From assembly GCA_030428105.1 (NCBI GenBank), contig JAUIBE010000002.1, positions 223,255 to 287,254 of the forward strand: a stretch of 64,000 bases of DNA. The letters are read 5' to 3'. Each line of letters starts with the position of its first letter. The stretch's first letter is position 1. This stretch comes from Gammaproteobacteria bacterium (GTDB lineage: Bacteria > Pseudomonadota > Gammaproteobacteria > Xanthomonadales > SZUA-36). The notes below the pieces were generated by a model. That model did not search any database. It saw only the letters and a list, made by a program, of their open reading frames with translations, and had not been told where the DNA came from. Shown one piece after another: positions 27,169 through 36,496 of this stretch. The position numbers were made by a program, and so were the translations under genes.

Positions 27169-27309
27169 GATTCCGAATTCTTGGTCTTTGAGATGGACAG
27201 TATGCGGGCTTTTGTATTCCCAAACCTGCTCACTCTGGAGATATATGGACGCATTTTGCAGTCCCAAAGGTCACGCACGGTGGAGAGTTGTTTCCAACGG
27301 TTCGGCCGA

Positions 27310-27337
27310 GGTCGCGCGCTAAAGCACGCTCCTACAG
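27310..27337. repeat. REP-like palindromic element overlapping the priA stop codon
   Basis: On the minus strand the sequence CTGTAGGAGCGTGCTTTAGC, continuing GCGCGAC, matches the general form of REP elements known from pseudomonads and xanthomonads. GCGTGCT and AGCGCGC form a hairpin with one mismatch. The TAG of the element is the stop codon of priA. No second copy was seen in this window. Confidence 0.55.
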
Positions 27338-29509
27338 CTCTTGTGGGTCGACATCCATGGCCCAGCGCACCTTGCGCGCCGCGGGCAGCTCGCGAACCTG
27401 GGGCAACCAGGCGTCAACCTGGCGATGCAGGGCCGGCCTTTCCGGGGCGGTAATCGCCAGGTACATGCGAATGCGCCCGCCGCGGCGCTCCATCATCGCC
27501 GGTAGCGGCCCCATTGCCGTGGCTTTACCCTGCGGGAAGCAGCGCAAAGCCGCCCGCAGGAAGTCGGTGACCTCCGGCTTGTTGTGCGCCTCAGCGCGCA
27601 GCAGGGCCATGTGGCCGTAAGGCGGAAGGCCGCATGCGCGGCGGTCTTCGATCAACCACGAGGCGTAAGATTCGTAGCCACCGGTGACCAGCCGTTCAAT
27701 GGCCTCGTGCTCCGGGTGCAGCGTTTGCAGAATAACCTGGCCCGGGCGCTCGGCGCGGCCGGCGCGGCCCGCCACCTGTTCCAGCAACTGCCCCATGCGC
27801 TCCAGCGCGCGGTAATCGCCGCTGTACAAAGCCTGGTCAACACCCACCACGATCACCAGGGTGACTTCCGGAAAGTGGTGGCCCTTGGCCAGCATCTGGG
27901 TGCCCACCAGCAGGCAGGGATTGCCCTCGCGCACCTGTGCAATCTGCTGGTCAAATGCACCCTTGGCGCTGATGCTGTCAACATCGAAGCGCAGCACCGG
28001 AACAGCCGGAAACAGCTCCTCCAGGCGTTCTTCCAGTTGCTGCGTGCCCTGCCCCATGCCGCGCAGCGCATCGGCGCCGCAATCCGGGCACAGTTTCGGC
28101 GCACGAGCCTGGGCGCCGCAGTGGTGGCAACACAATGTGCCGGCGGCGCGGTGCCAGGTCATACTGGCGTCGCACCGGCGGCACTCGGCCGGCCAGCCGC
28201 ACTGCTCGCACATCAACACCGGGGCGTAGCCGCGACGATTAAGGAACACCATCACCTGCCCGCCGGCCTGGAGCGTCTTGTTGGCCTGGGCCAGGGCGAG
28301 CTCGGAAATACCGTGATCGAGCTTTTGTTGGCGCAAGTCCAGGACCCGCCACTGCGGCAGGCTGGCCTGGGTGGCGCGGGTGCGCAGGCGACTCCAGCCG
28401 TAGCGTTCCTCGTGCGCGTTACGCAGTGATTCCAGTGATGGCGTGGCCGACCCCAGGACGATCGGGATATCCAGTTCCGCGGCGCGCTTCACCGCCACGT
28501 CCCGGGCTGAATAGCGAAAGCCGTCCTGCTGGCGGAACGAGGCGTCGTGTTCCTCGTCGAGAATTAGCAGGCCGGGACGCGGCATAGGCGTAAGCAGTGC
28601 AGACCGGGTACCCACCAGCAACGGCGCACGGCCACATCGCAGGGCTTCCCACGCGGCCAGGCGCTCGCCGGCGCTGACCCGCGAGTGGATGACCGCCGGG
28701 TCCAACCCCAGGCGCCTGCGAAAACGTCCCAGCAACTGCGGGGTGAGGCCGATTTCCGGCACCAGCACCATGGCTTGCTTGCCCTGGCCCAGCACCTGCT
28801 CCAGCAGGCTCATGTAAACCTCGGTCTTGCCGCTGCCGGTCACGCCATCGAGCAGGTGGCAATGGAAGCCGCCAAACTGGCTGGAGATCGCCTTCACAGC
28901 CTGCTGCTGTTCAGCGGTCAGCACCGGCCCTTCAGCCGGGTTCGCCACCGCCGCCTGCGCTTCGGTTTCAATGACCAGCCCAAGCTCCAGCAGCCGATTC
29001 AACGCGCTGCGCCAGGACGTTCCGGTTTCCTTGAGCGCCTCGGCGCCACGAGGCCCATCGGCCAGCATTTCAAGCAGCGCGAATTGGACCTTTGCCGTTC
29101 CCGGCGCCTCCTCCAACCGTGCTTTTCCTTGCGCGGTCAGGCAATACTCCACTGGTGCCGGTGGCAACGAACCATCGGCCTTTCGCAAAGCTGGCGGCAG
29201 TGCGCTCAGCACCACTTCGCCAATGGCGTGCTTGTAATACGCCGCGCACCATTCGAGTAGCTCCAGTGTATTCGGATCCAGCAGGGGTACACCGCCATCC
29301 GGCAAGTCCAGCGCACGCACCAGGCGGCGGTCAGCCACGCTGCTCTCGGCATCCGTGCGCATGATGACGCCCACCAGCTTCCTGCGCCCGAATGGAACGA
29401 GCACCCGCGCACCCGCTTCCACCGCATTGGCAGACTCAGCGGGCAGGTAATCGAACAGCTGCGGCAAAGGAACCGGCAGCGCAACTTTCCAGACAGAAGG
29501 GCGACTCAT
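27332..29509 (-). CDS. priA: Primosomal protein N' (PriA helicase)
   Basis: 725 residues; restarts stalled replication forks by loading the primosome. The N-terminal DNA-binding domain begins VALPVPLPQLFDYLP. Helicase motifs: Walker A LLDGVTGSGKTEVY, DEEHD in LLILDEEHDASFRQQDG, and GRAGRAERPGQVILQT. Eight Cys of the zinc-binding insert are visible in MCEQCGWPAECRRCDAS and CCHHCGAQARAPKLCPDCGAD. Length matches the family (732 in E. coli). Divergent from mscL. Confidence 0.96.
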   Translation of the reverse strand: MSRPSVWKVALPVPLPQLFDYLPAESANAVEAGARVLVPFGRRKLVGVIMRTDAESSVADRRLVRALDLPDGGVPLLDPNTLELLEWCAAYYKHAIGEVVLSALPPALRKADGSLPPAPVEYCLTAQGKARLEEAPGTAKVQFALLEMLADGPRGAEALKETGTSWRSALNRLLELGLVIETEAQAAVANPAEGPVLTAEQQQAVKAISSQFGGFHCHLLDGVTGSGKTEVYMSLLEQVLGQGKQAMVLVPEIGLTPQLLGRFRRRLGLDPAVIHSRVSAGERLAAWEALRCGRAPLLVGTRSALLTPMPRPGLLILDEEHDASFRQQDGFRYSARDVAVKRAAELDIPIVLGSATPSLESLRNAHEERYGWSRLRTRATQASLPQWRVLDLRQQKLDHGISELALAQANKTLQAGGQVMVFLNRRGYAPVLMCEQCGWPAECRRCDASMTWHRAAGTLCCHHCGAQARAPKLCPDCGADALRGMGQGTQQLEERLEELFPAVPVLRFDVDSISAKGAFDQQIAQVREGNPCLLVGTQMLAKGHHFPEVTLVIVVGVDQALYSGDYRALERMGQLLEQVAGRAGRAERPGQVILQTLHPEHEAIERLVTGGYESYASWLIEDRRACGLPPYGHMALLRAEAHNKPEVTDFLRAALRCFPQGKATAMGPLPAMMERRGGRIRMYLAITAPERPALHRQVDAWLPQVRELPAARKVRWAMDVDPQEL

Positions 29510-29647
29510 GGCCGGGGAATTCTACCAACTGCGATTCGCAAAACGTGCGCCGCTTAAACCGGCGAACAAATTTTGCTCTAAGATGAATGAGGGCGGTCGG
29601 CGCCGTGTCGACCGTTGGGCAACCAACCTTAGTGAGGAGAAACCAGT

Positions 29648-30052
29648 ATGAGCATGATGAGCGAATTCCGTGAATTTGCCATGCGCGGCAACGTCGTTGA
29701 TATGGCCGTTGGTATCGTGATTGGCGGCGCATTCGGAAAGATCGTGTCTTCGTTTGTGAACGATGTGCTGATGCCACCCATCGGACTGGCGGTTGGAGGC
29801 GTCGATTTCACCCAGTTATCGATGACCCTGAAAGAGGCTGTGGGCGAAACCCCGGCTGTAACCTTGAACTACGGCTCTTTCATACAAACCGTGGTGGACT
29901 TCATCATTATCGCCTTCGCCATCTTCATGGTGATCAAGGCGATGAACTCAATGAAGAAGAAAGAAGAAGAAAAACCGGCAGAGCCACCGAAACCGTCTGC
30001 AGAAGAATCACTGCTGACCGAGATCAGGGACCTGTTAAAGCACAATAATTAG
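29648..30052 (+). CDS. mscL: Large-conductance mechanosensitive channel
   Basis: 134 residues; pentameric inner-membrane channel that opens under hypo-osmotic shock. Sequence [22 protein letters not shown] is the amphipathic N-helix and pore-lining TM1; TM2 is [22 protein letters not shown]; the C-terminal helix ends [21 protein letters not shown] ribosome-binding site lies 7 bases before the ATG. Length is normal (136 in E. coli). Confidence 0.96.
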   Translation: MSMMSEFREFAMRGNVVDMAVGIVIGGAFGKIVSSFVNDVLMPPIGLAVGGVDFTQLSMTLKEAVGETPAVTLNYGSFIQTVVDFIIIAFAIFMVIKAMNSMKKKEEEKPAEPPKPSAEESLLTEIRDLLKHNN

Positions 30053-30076
30053 CCTTTCGGCTGAAGGGAATCCCAG

Positions 30077-30101
30077 GGTGGCGGCTCGACGAGCCGCCAC
30101 C
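30077..30101. terminator. Perfect hairpin between convergent mscL and prc
   Basis: GGTGGCGGCTC and GAGCCGCCACC form an 11-base-pair stem around a 3-base loop, in the 65-base gap between two convergent genes. There is no T-tract on either strand, so it is likely a bidirectional 3'-end structure rather than a classical terminator. Confidence 0.5.
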
Positions 30102-30117
30102 GCATGGGGCAAACAGA

Positions 30118-32355
30118 TCAGTTAATTGCTTCGGAACCGCTGTCGGCGGTACGCAGCTGGCTCACCGCGCGTTCCAGCCTTTGCATGTCGTGGTGGAAGC
30201 CGGCCATGTCGGCCGCAATCCGGGCCGCTTCGCGCAGCAGCAGGTCGGGGCCTTCTTCCTCGGCTTCCTCATCCTCGACAATCGAACCGTCATCGGTGTC
30301 GGCGTCTTCGATGGTGGCCTCGGCCAGTACGTCCTCGTCGCTAATCAGCGGATCGCCTTCTTCCTCGCCCTTGCGCGCCTTGCGCTTGGCCTCGTCGCGT
30401 TCCATCTGCTCGCGGCGCTTGGATTCCAGCAGGGAAACCGAGATTTCAGCCGACTGGCGGTTGTAGTCCTCGATGTCGCTGATCAGCCAGCCAAACTCTT
30501 CGTTGTCGTGCATACGGCCCTGGTACAGGCTGTCGGTGACTGCCACCATGCTGGCGAGGTCGCCCTCGGGCTGGAAGCGGGCCGGGTCGATGCTGGTCCA
30601 GGGCAGGGCGCCGTCCAGGGCGCGCTCGCCGTATTCCTCGGAATCACCCACCGATGGGAACCGGATATCCGGGCTCACGCCCTTGTTCTGGGTGGAGCCA
30701 CCCTTGACGCGGAAGAACTGCGCCATGGTGAGCTTGAGTTGTCCCAGGCTGGGCTGGTCGGCCGGAGCGTAATCATCGAGGTCGAGCAGGCTCTGTACCG
30801 TGCCCTTGCCGAAAGTGGGTTCGCCCACCACCATGCCGCGGCCGTAATCCTGGATGGCGGCGGCGAAAATCTCCGAGGCCGATGCGCTGTAACGGTTGAC
30901 CAGAACCACCAGCGGGCCGTCCCAGGCCATGCCGGGCTCGACGTCTTCCTCAACCGAGATGCGGCCGTTGGAGTGGCGCACCTGCACCACCGGACCCCGA
31001 TCGATAAACAGGCCGGTCAGCGTGGTGGCTTCCAGCAGTGAACCACCGCCGTTGTTGCGCAGGTCCATGACGATGCCTTCCACGCCTTCCTCTTCCAGTT
31101 CTTCGATCAGGCGACGCACGTCACGCGTGCTGGAACGGTAATCGGGCTTGTTCTGGGCGCGGCCGTTGAAATCAAGGTAGAACACCGGCAGGTCGATGAT
31201 GCCGATTTTCACCATCCGCTCGACGCCATCTTCACCCACCACGGGTGATTCAATCACTTCGCTTTGGGCAGCCTGTTCTTCCAGCTTCACCTCGTCGCGA
31301 ACGATATCGATCATGGTCGGCGGATCACCGGGGCTGGCTTCTTCTGGCAGCACCTGCAGGCGCACCACGGTGTGCTTGGGTCCGCGGATGAGGTCGACCA
31401 CGTCATCCACCCGCCAGCCAATCACGTCGACGATCTTGCCGTCCTGGCCCTGGCCCACGCCGGTAACACGGTCGCCGGCTTTCAGGCGCCCGTCCTGGGA
31501 AGCCGGGCCGCCCGGAACTACCCGCGAAATGGTGGTGTACTCGCTCTCGCGACCGAGCAGCGCGCCGATGCCTTCCAGCGAAAGGCTCATGGAAATTTCA
31601 AAGTTCTCCGAGTTGCGCGGAGAAAGGTATGCGGTGTGCGGCTCAATCGACTGGGCGAAAGCGTTCATGAAGAACTGGAATACGTCTTCGCCGTTGAGCT
31701 CGGTAATGCGCCGGTCGAGGTTGTCGTAGCGCTCAAGCAGCGTTTCGACGATGTCTTCCTCGTCCTTGTCGGTGAGTTTCAGGCGCAGGTAGTCGTTCTT
31801 CACCCGGCGGCGCCAGATTTCATTCAGTTCTACCGAGTTTTCGGCCCAGGCCGCGTCTTCACGGTCGAAGTAGTAATCCTCGTCAACGGTAAAATCGAAC
31901 GGCTCCTGCAGGCGTTCACGGGCGTATTCCACGCGCTGTTGAACGCGCTCGCGGTAAACATTGAAGATTTCGTAAGCGGGCAGCAGGTCGGAGTGACGCA
32001 GCGAATCATCCAGGCTTTCACGGTAGCGCTCGAAGGTCTGGATGTCGGAAGCGAGGAAATAACTGCGGTTGGGGTCGAGCAATTCCAGGTAGCGGTCGAA
32101 GATGACCTGCGAGAGATCGTCATCCAGCCGAGTGTCCTTGTAGTGGTAATTGGTCAGGAACTTGGTGGCCAGGTTGCTGGCGTACTGCTGCTCGAAACTG
32201 GGCTGCAGCACCAGGCTGGTGGTTTCGTCTTCGGCGGGCTGTGGCACCGCCCAGGCGGCGGTCGCAACCAGGGCTGCCGACACCACCGAAAACAAGCCCA
32301 ACTGGACGCCGCGTGCAAACCTTCCGGTGACTGCTGTCTGGGTATTCACTCGCAT
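30118..32355 (-). CDS. prc: Tail-specific carboxy-terminal processing protease (Prc/Tsp)
   Basis: 745 residues, periplasmic serine protease of family S41 that trims C-termini of envelope proteins such as PBP3 and peptidoglycan hydrolases. Signal peptide LFSVVSAALVATAAWA; N-terminal helical domain with SYFLASDIQTFERY; PDZ region (ISMSLSLEGIGALL and VVPGGPASQDGRLKAGDRV); Ser-Lys dyad in YSASASEIFAAAIQDYGRG and GEPTFGKGTVQ. The acidic C-terminal region (EDADTDDGSIVEDEEAEEEG) is unusual in its acidity. E. coli Prc is 682 residues. Confidence 0.94.
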   Translation of the reverse strand: MRVNTQTAVTGRFARGVQLGLFSVVSAALVATAAWAVPQPAEDETTSLVLQPSFEQQYASNLATKFLTNYHYKDTRLDDDLSQVIFDRYLELLDPNRSYFLASDIQTFERYRESLDDSLRHSDLLPAYEIFNVYRERVQQRVEYARERLQEPFDFTVDEDYYFDREDAAWAENSVELNEIWRRRVKNDYLRLKLTDKDEEDIVETLLERYDNLDRRITELNGEDVFQFFMNAFAQSIEPHTAYLSPRNSENFEISMSLSLEGIGALLGRESEYTTISRVVPGGPASQDGRLKAGDRVTGVGQGQDGKIVDVIGWRVDDVVDLIRGPKHTVVRLQVLPEEASPGDPPTMIDIVRDEVKLEEQAAQSEVIESPVVGEDGVERMVKIGIIDLPVFYLDFNGRAQNKPDYRSSTRDVRRLIEELEEEGVEGIVMDLRNNGGGSLLEATTLTGLFIDRGPVVQVRHSNGRISVEEDVEPGMAWDGPLVVLVNRYSASASEIFAAAIQDYGRGMVVGEPTFGKGTVQSLLDLDDYAPADQPSLGQLKLTMAQFFRVKGGSTQNKGVSPDIRFPSVGDSEEYGERALDGALPWTSIDPARFQPEGDLASMVAVTDSLYQGRMHDNEEFGWLISDIEDYNRQSAEISVSLLESKRREQMERDEAKRKARKGEEEGDPLISDEDVLAEATIEDADTDDGSIVEDEEAEEEGPDLLLREAARIAADMAGFHHDMQRLERAVSQLRTADSGSEAIN

Positions 32356-32501
32356 ACGCTTTCCTTCGTCATTCTGCTGTGTCTCTTAGAGACAACTAAA
32401 TTCATTGCTGGTTGCCATTTTATGGGCCTGCCGTGGTGCAAACGCAAGCACCAAAGGTCATGCCCGCCGCGCCATGACGTTGAAATGAAACGGATCCGCG
32501 A

Positions 32502-33485
32502 TCAAATGCCAATCTCCACCAGGCCCGAATCGTGCGCCATTTCATCGGCGTGGTATGACGAACGCACCAACGGCCCCGACGCCACGTGGGTAAAGCCCCG
32601 GGCGTAGGCCGACTCGGCCAGTTCATCGAATTCTTCCGGCGACCAGTAGCGCAGCACTGGGTGGTGGTGCGCGGTGGGCTGCAGGTACTGGCCCATGGTA
32701 ACCAGGTCAACGTCGTGGCGGCGCAGGTCATCCAGCACCACCTCCACCTGCTCGCGGGTCTCGCCCAGGCCCAGCATGATGCCCGATTTGGTCGGGATGC
32801 CGGGGTTCTGCTGCTTGAAGCGCTGCAGCAGGGTAAGCGACCACTGGTAATCAGCGCCGGGACGCACGTTGCGATACAGCGGCTCGACGGTTTCCAGGTT
32901 GTGATTGAACACGTCCGGCGGCGAGGCGTTGAGGATTTCCAGCGCTCGCTCCATGCGGCCCTTGCCGCGGAAATCGGGCACCAGCACCTCGATGCGGATG
33001 CCTGGGCTGAGGCGCCGCACCTCGTCGATGCATTCGGCAAAGTGGCCCGCGCCACCGTCACGCAGGTCATCGCGATCGACCGAGGTGATCACCACGTATT
33101 TCAGGCGCATATCGCGCACCGTTTCGGCCAGGTGACGCGGCTCTTCCGGGTCGGGCGGCAGCGGGCGGCCGTGGGCCACGTCGCAGAATGAACAACGGCG
33201 CGTGCAAACCTCGCCGAGGATCATGAACGTGGCCGTGCCCTTGGAAAAACACTCGTGAATATTGGGGCAACTGGCCTCTTCGCAGACCGTGACCAGCTTG
33301 TTCTCGCGCAGGCGCGATTTCAGTTCCGCCACGGCATTGCCCGCCGGCAGGCGCACACGAATCCACGGCGGCTTGCGCAGGGTGGGCGCATCGGCGTCGA
33401 ACTGCGCGGTATTGCGGGAAATTTTGTCCGCGCCCAGCGCCTTGGCGCCGCGTACACGGATGGGAATGGTGTGTTGATCAGTCAT
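32502..33485 (-). CDS. lipA: Lipoyl synthase (radical SAM)
   Basis: 327 residues from ATG 33485, overlapping the lipB stop by eight bases. It inserts two sulfurs into octanoyl groups on lipoyl domains. The auxiliary cluster motif [12 protein letters not shown] and the radical-SAM motif [10 protein letters not shown] are intact, as are [28 protein letters not shown] and [10 protein letters not shown]; the C-terminal RSSYHADE contains the conserved RSSY Ser. The longer reading frame upstream is not conserved. Confidence 0.97.
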   Translation of the reverse strand: MTDQHTIPIRVRGAKALGADKISRNTAQFDADAPTLRKPPWIRVRLPAGNAVAELKSRLRENKLVTVCEEASCPNIHECFSKGTATFMILGEVCTRRCSFCDVAHGRPLPPDPEEPRHLAETVRDMRLKYVVITSVDRDDLRDGGAGHFAECIDEVRRLSPGIRIEVLVPDFRGKGRMERALEILNASPPDVFNHNLETVEPLYRNVRPGADYQWSLTLLQRFKQQNPGIPTKSGIMLGLGETREQVEVVLDDLRRHDVDLVTMGQYLQPTAHHHPVLRYWSPEEFDELAESAYARGFTHVASGPLVRSSYHADEMAHDSGLVEIGI

Positions 33486-34149
33486 CGAGGTCACTATAGC
33501 CCAATTGTTGCGCAAGCTGTTGCGCCAACTCGTTTTCCACCTGTTCCAGTTCGACCGGTTCAAAGGCCGACAGTTGCGTCACCTGCAGCCCCTGGAAGCC
33601 GCAGGGATTGATCCGGCCAAAGGGCTCCAGATCCATATCGATATTGAAGGCCAGGCCGTGGAAAGAGCGCCCCTTCCTGACCCGCAGGCCCAGCGAGGCG
33701 ATCTTGGCCCCTTCTACGTAAATACCGGGCGCGCCCTCCAGCCTTTGACCATCCACGCCGTGCTGGTTCAACACGTCAATAATCGATTGCTCAATGAGAT
33801 TGACCAGCTTTCTCACCCCAAGCTTTCGGCGATGAAGGTCGATCAGGGGATAGGCAACGATCTGCCCGGGCCCGTGATAGGTCACCTGGCCGCCGCGATC
33901 CACCTGCACCACGGGAATATCACCGGGCGCCAGCACGTGCTCCGCCTTGCCCGACTGGCCCTGGGTAAACACCGGCGGATGCTGCAACAGCCAGACTTCA
34001 TCCTGGGTGGAATCGTCGCGATTGTCGGTGAACGCCTGCATCTCGCGCCAGGTGGGCTCGTAGTCCACCAGGCCCAGGCGACGAACCTTGAGGCGGTTCA
34101 GGCGCGGCTCAAGCGCCGGGGTTTCGATAACAGAAGAAGGCTGGGACAC
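33478..34149 (-). CDS. lipB: Octanoyl-[acyl carrier protein]-protein N-octanoyltransferase
   Basis: 223 residues from a GTG start. It moves octanoate from ACP to lipoyl domains, the step before LipA. Family blocks are [34 protein letters not shown], the catalytic Lys in [22 protein letters not shown] and the catalytic Cys in [15 protein letters not shown]. It follows ybeD by nine bases. Confidence 0.96.
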   Translation of the reverse strand: MSQPSSVIETPALEPRLNRLKVRRLGLVDYEPTWREMQAFTDNRDDSTQDEVWLLQHPPVFTQGQSGKAEHVLAPGDIPVVQVDRGGQVTYHGPGQIVAYPLIDLHRRKLGVRKLVNLIEQSIIDVLNQHGVDGQRLEGAPGIYVEGAKIASLGLRVRKGRSFHGLAFNIDMDLEPFGRINPCGFQGLQVTQLSAFEPVELEQVENELAQQLAQQLGYSDLDD

Positions 34150-34158
34150 GGCATTGCC

Positions 34159-34443
34159 TCACAGCGCCATGATGACCTGTTCGCAATCGGTCAGGCCCTG
34201 GTAGATGGCGTCCAGCTGGTCTTGCGAGGTGGCTTCGATCACAGCGGTGAGGGACACGAAGTTGCCCTCTCGGCTGGGCGTAAGCTGCACTGACTCGTCT
34301 TCCCACAGCTCGGCATGGTCGAAGATAATCTGCTCGACAATCCCCTGGAAGTCATCGCTGACCCGGCCCATGGCCTTGATCGGAAAGCGGCAGGGAAACT
34401 CCAGCAGCGTGGTGCGGTCGCCGCCGTCATGCACGTCATTCAT
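34159..34443 (-). CDS. ybeD: YbeD family (DUF493) protein
   Basis: 94 residues. LLEFPCRFPIKAMGR at the start and the ACT-like fold pattern GNFVSLTAVIEATSQDQLDAIYQGL identify YbeD/DUF493, found upstream of lipB in enterics too (dacA-ybeD-lipB). The role is unknown; it is presumed regulatory. It overlaps dacC by eight bases. Confidence 0.92.
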   Translation of the reverse strand: MNDVHDGGDRTTLLEFPCRFPIKAMGRVSDDFQGIVEQIIFDHAELWEDESVQLTPSREGNFVSLTAVIEATSQDQLDAIYQGLTDCEQVIMAL

Positions 34444-35638
34444 CGTCGGAGAACATCCCGTCGACCCACAACATCAGGCCATCCCACGAACGCCCAAAGA
34501 AACCGGCCGGCTCGACATCTGCAAGCATTACCAACGGGCGCCGGGCGACCAGTTCGCCATCAAGACTGATGGTGAGCTGGCCCACCTGGGTGTTGGCAGC
34601 CAGCGGCGCCTCGAGTTGCGGGTCGATGGCAACCTGCGCATCCAGGTCCTCGTAGCGGCCGCGCGGAATGCTCACGAACAGCGGATCGGCGATTCCGACC
34701 GGCGCGTTCTCGACCATGCCTTTCCACACGCGGGTTTCGGCCAGCTCATCGCCGCCCTCGTACAGCTGGACGGTCTCAAAGAAGCGGAAGCCGTAGTTCA
34801 GCAGGCTCTGGCTTTCGCTGGCGCGACTGTTTTCGGAACTCGAGCCCATCACCACGCTGATCAGGCGCATGCCCTCGCGGTTGGCCGAGGACGCCAGGCA
34901 ATAGCCGGCGCTTTCGGTGTGGCCGGTTTTCAGGCCGTCGACCGCCGGGTCGCGCCACAGCAGGGTGTTGCGGTTGTGCTGGCGGATCTCGTTAAAGGTG
35001 AATTCCTTCTCGGAGAACCACGGGTAGTACTCGGGAAAATCGCGGATGATGGCGGCGCTGAGCGTGGCGATGTCGCGCGCCGTGGTGTAGTGGTTCTCGT
35101 CCGGCCAGCCGGTGGAGTTCATGAAGTGGGTGTTGCTCATGCCCAGCACTTCGGCGTAGTGATTCATGACCCCGGCGAAGGCTTCTTCGCTGCCGGCGGC
35201 AAACTCGGCCAGCGCCACGCTGGCGTCATTGCCCGACTGGATGATCACGCCCTTGAGCAAATCGCCCACCGAAACCTGCATGCTCGGGTCGATGAACATG
35301 CGTGAGCCGCCCATCTTCCAGGCGCGCTCACTGACCGGCACCATGTCATCCAGCGACAGGTTGCCCTGCGCCAATTCGGCGAAAATCACGTATGTGGTCA
35401 TCACCTTGGTGATGCTGGCAGGCTCAGCGCGCTCGTCTGCGTTCTTCTCCACCAGGGTTTCGCCACTGTAGTAGTCGACCAGCAGGTAGCTTGTGGCGCC
35501 CAGTTCCGGCGGCGCCGGCACCGGCATGGCGGTGCTGCTGATAGTTGGCGTTGGCTGCGGCGTAGGCTGTGCCTGGGACGTCAGCGGAACGGCCAGGATC
35601 AGCAGGAAGGCAGCAGTACTGAAAATCAGTTTTTTCAT
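34436..35638 (-). CDS. dacC: D-alanyl-D-alanine carboxypeptidase (PBP5/6 type)
   Basis: 400 residues, low-molecular-mass penicillin-binding protein that removes terminal D-Ala from stem peptides. Signal peptide IFSTAAFLLILAVPLTSQAQ; active-site Ser and Lys in EPASITKVMTTYV; SxN as IQSGNDASVAL; KTG in GLKTGHTESAGYCL; C-terminal beta domain and an amphipathic end (GRSWDGLMLWVDGMF) for membrane anchoring. The name dacA or dacC cannot be separated by sequence alone here. The dacA-ybeD-lipB-lipA order parallels enterics. Confidence 0.93.
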   Translation of the reverse strand: MKKLIFSTAAFLLILAVPLTSQAQPTPQPTPTISSTAMPVPAPPELGATSYLLVDYYSGETLVEKNADERAEPASITKVMTTYVIFAELAQGNLSLDDMVPVSERAWKMGGSRMFIDPSMQVSVGDLLKGVIIQSGNDASVALAEFAAGSEEAFAGVMNHYAEVLGMSNTHFMNSTGWPDENHYTTARDIATLSAAIIRDFPEYYPWFSEKEFTFNEIRQHNRNTLLWRDPAVDGLKTGHTESAGYCLASSANREGMRLISVVMGSSSENSRASESQSLLNYGFRFFETVQLYEGGDELAETRVWKGMVENAPVGIADPLFVSIPRGRYEDLDAQVAIDPQLEAPLAANTQVGQLTISLDGELVARRPLVMLADVEPAGFFGRSWDGLMLWVDGMFSDDE

Positions 35639-35671
35639 CGGGAAATCAGATTCTTTGCGAGACGAAAGGCT

Positions 35672-36493
35672 TTAGCGCCTGACTTTGTGAGGGCGGTCGA
35701 AGCCCAATTCAACCGCGCGCAGGATGATGGCATTGGCCTGGTCTTCGTTCAGGTACGGCCCCAGCCAGACTTTATGATACCCCCCCTGCTTGTTGATCGA
35801 AACCGGCTCCATGTCATCCTTGCGCAGTTCGCGCACCAGCGACTCGGCGCCATCGCGGTCCTTGAAGGCCCCCATTTGCAGGAACAGCCCGTGGCCATCG
35901 GCCTTGTTGGTCTTTGAACCCGAGCCGGTGCCGCCGGCCGCCACCACGCCGGTGCCGGTGTAACTGCCCGGATTGGTGATGGCGCGCACTTCCACCCGCG
36001 CCGTGCCCGAGCCGATCATGCCGAGGCGCAACGCCGCGCCGTAAGAAAGGTCGATGATTCGGCTGCCTTTGAACGGGCCGCGGTCGTTGATCTTCACCAC
36101 CACCTTCTTGCCGTTGTCGAGGTTGGTGACCTCGGCGTAGGTGGGCAGCGGCAGCGTTTTGTGCGCAGCGGTGGCCAGGTGCATATCGTACGGCTCGCCG
36201 CTGGAAGTGCGCCGGCCGTGAAACTTTGCGCCGTACCACGAGGCAGTGCCCACCTCGCGGTAACCCTGGCTGCTGGACATCACGGTGTATTTCTTGCCAA
36301 ACACCTCGTAGGGCGAGTGGTTGCCATAACGCGCCAGAGGTTCGTCGCGCGGCACTGCATCGGCCACATCAGAGGCGCGAATGCCACTGGTGGATGGGCC
36401 ATCGGCCTGGTCACCATCTTTGACCTTGGACTTGCCGCCGCATGAAGCCAGCAGCACCGCGGCCAACAGCCAGAGTGACCAGCGCAGCTTCAT
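35672..36493 (-). CDS. rlpA: RlpA-like septal lytic transglycosylase lipoprotein
   Basis: 273 residues. Lipoprotein signal with lipobox LLAS then Cys; double-psi beta-barrel domain EVGTASWYGAKFHGRRTSSG, KINDRGPFKGSRIIDLSYGAA with the catalytic Asp of family members; C-terminal SPOR domain LFLQMGAFKDRDGAESLVREL. RlpA cleaves denuded glycan in Pseudomonas. It starts four bases from the mltB stop and lies in a wall-hydrolase block with dacC, mltB and rodA. Confidence 0.93.
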   Translation of the reverse strand: MKLRWSLWLLAAVLLASCGGKSKVKDGDQADGPSTSGIRASDVADAVPRDEPLARYGNHSPYEVFGKKYTVMSSSQGYREVGTASWYGAKFHGRRTSSGEPYDMHLATAAHKTLPLPTYAEVTNLDNGKKVVVKINDRGPFKGSRIIDLSYGAALRLGMIGSGTARVEVRAITNPGSYTGTGVVAAGGTGSGSKTNKADGHGLFLQMGAFKDRDGAESLVRELRKDDMEPVSINKQGGYHKVWLGPYLNEDQANAIILRAVELGFDRPHKVRR

Positions 36494-36496
36494 CGC

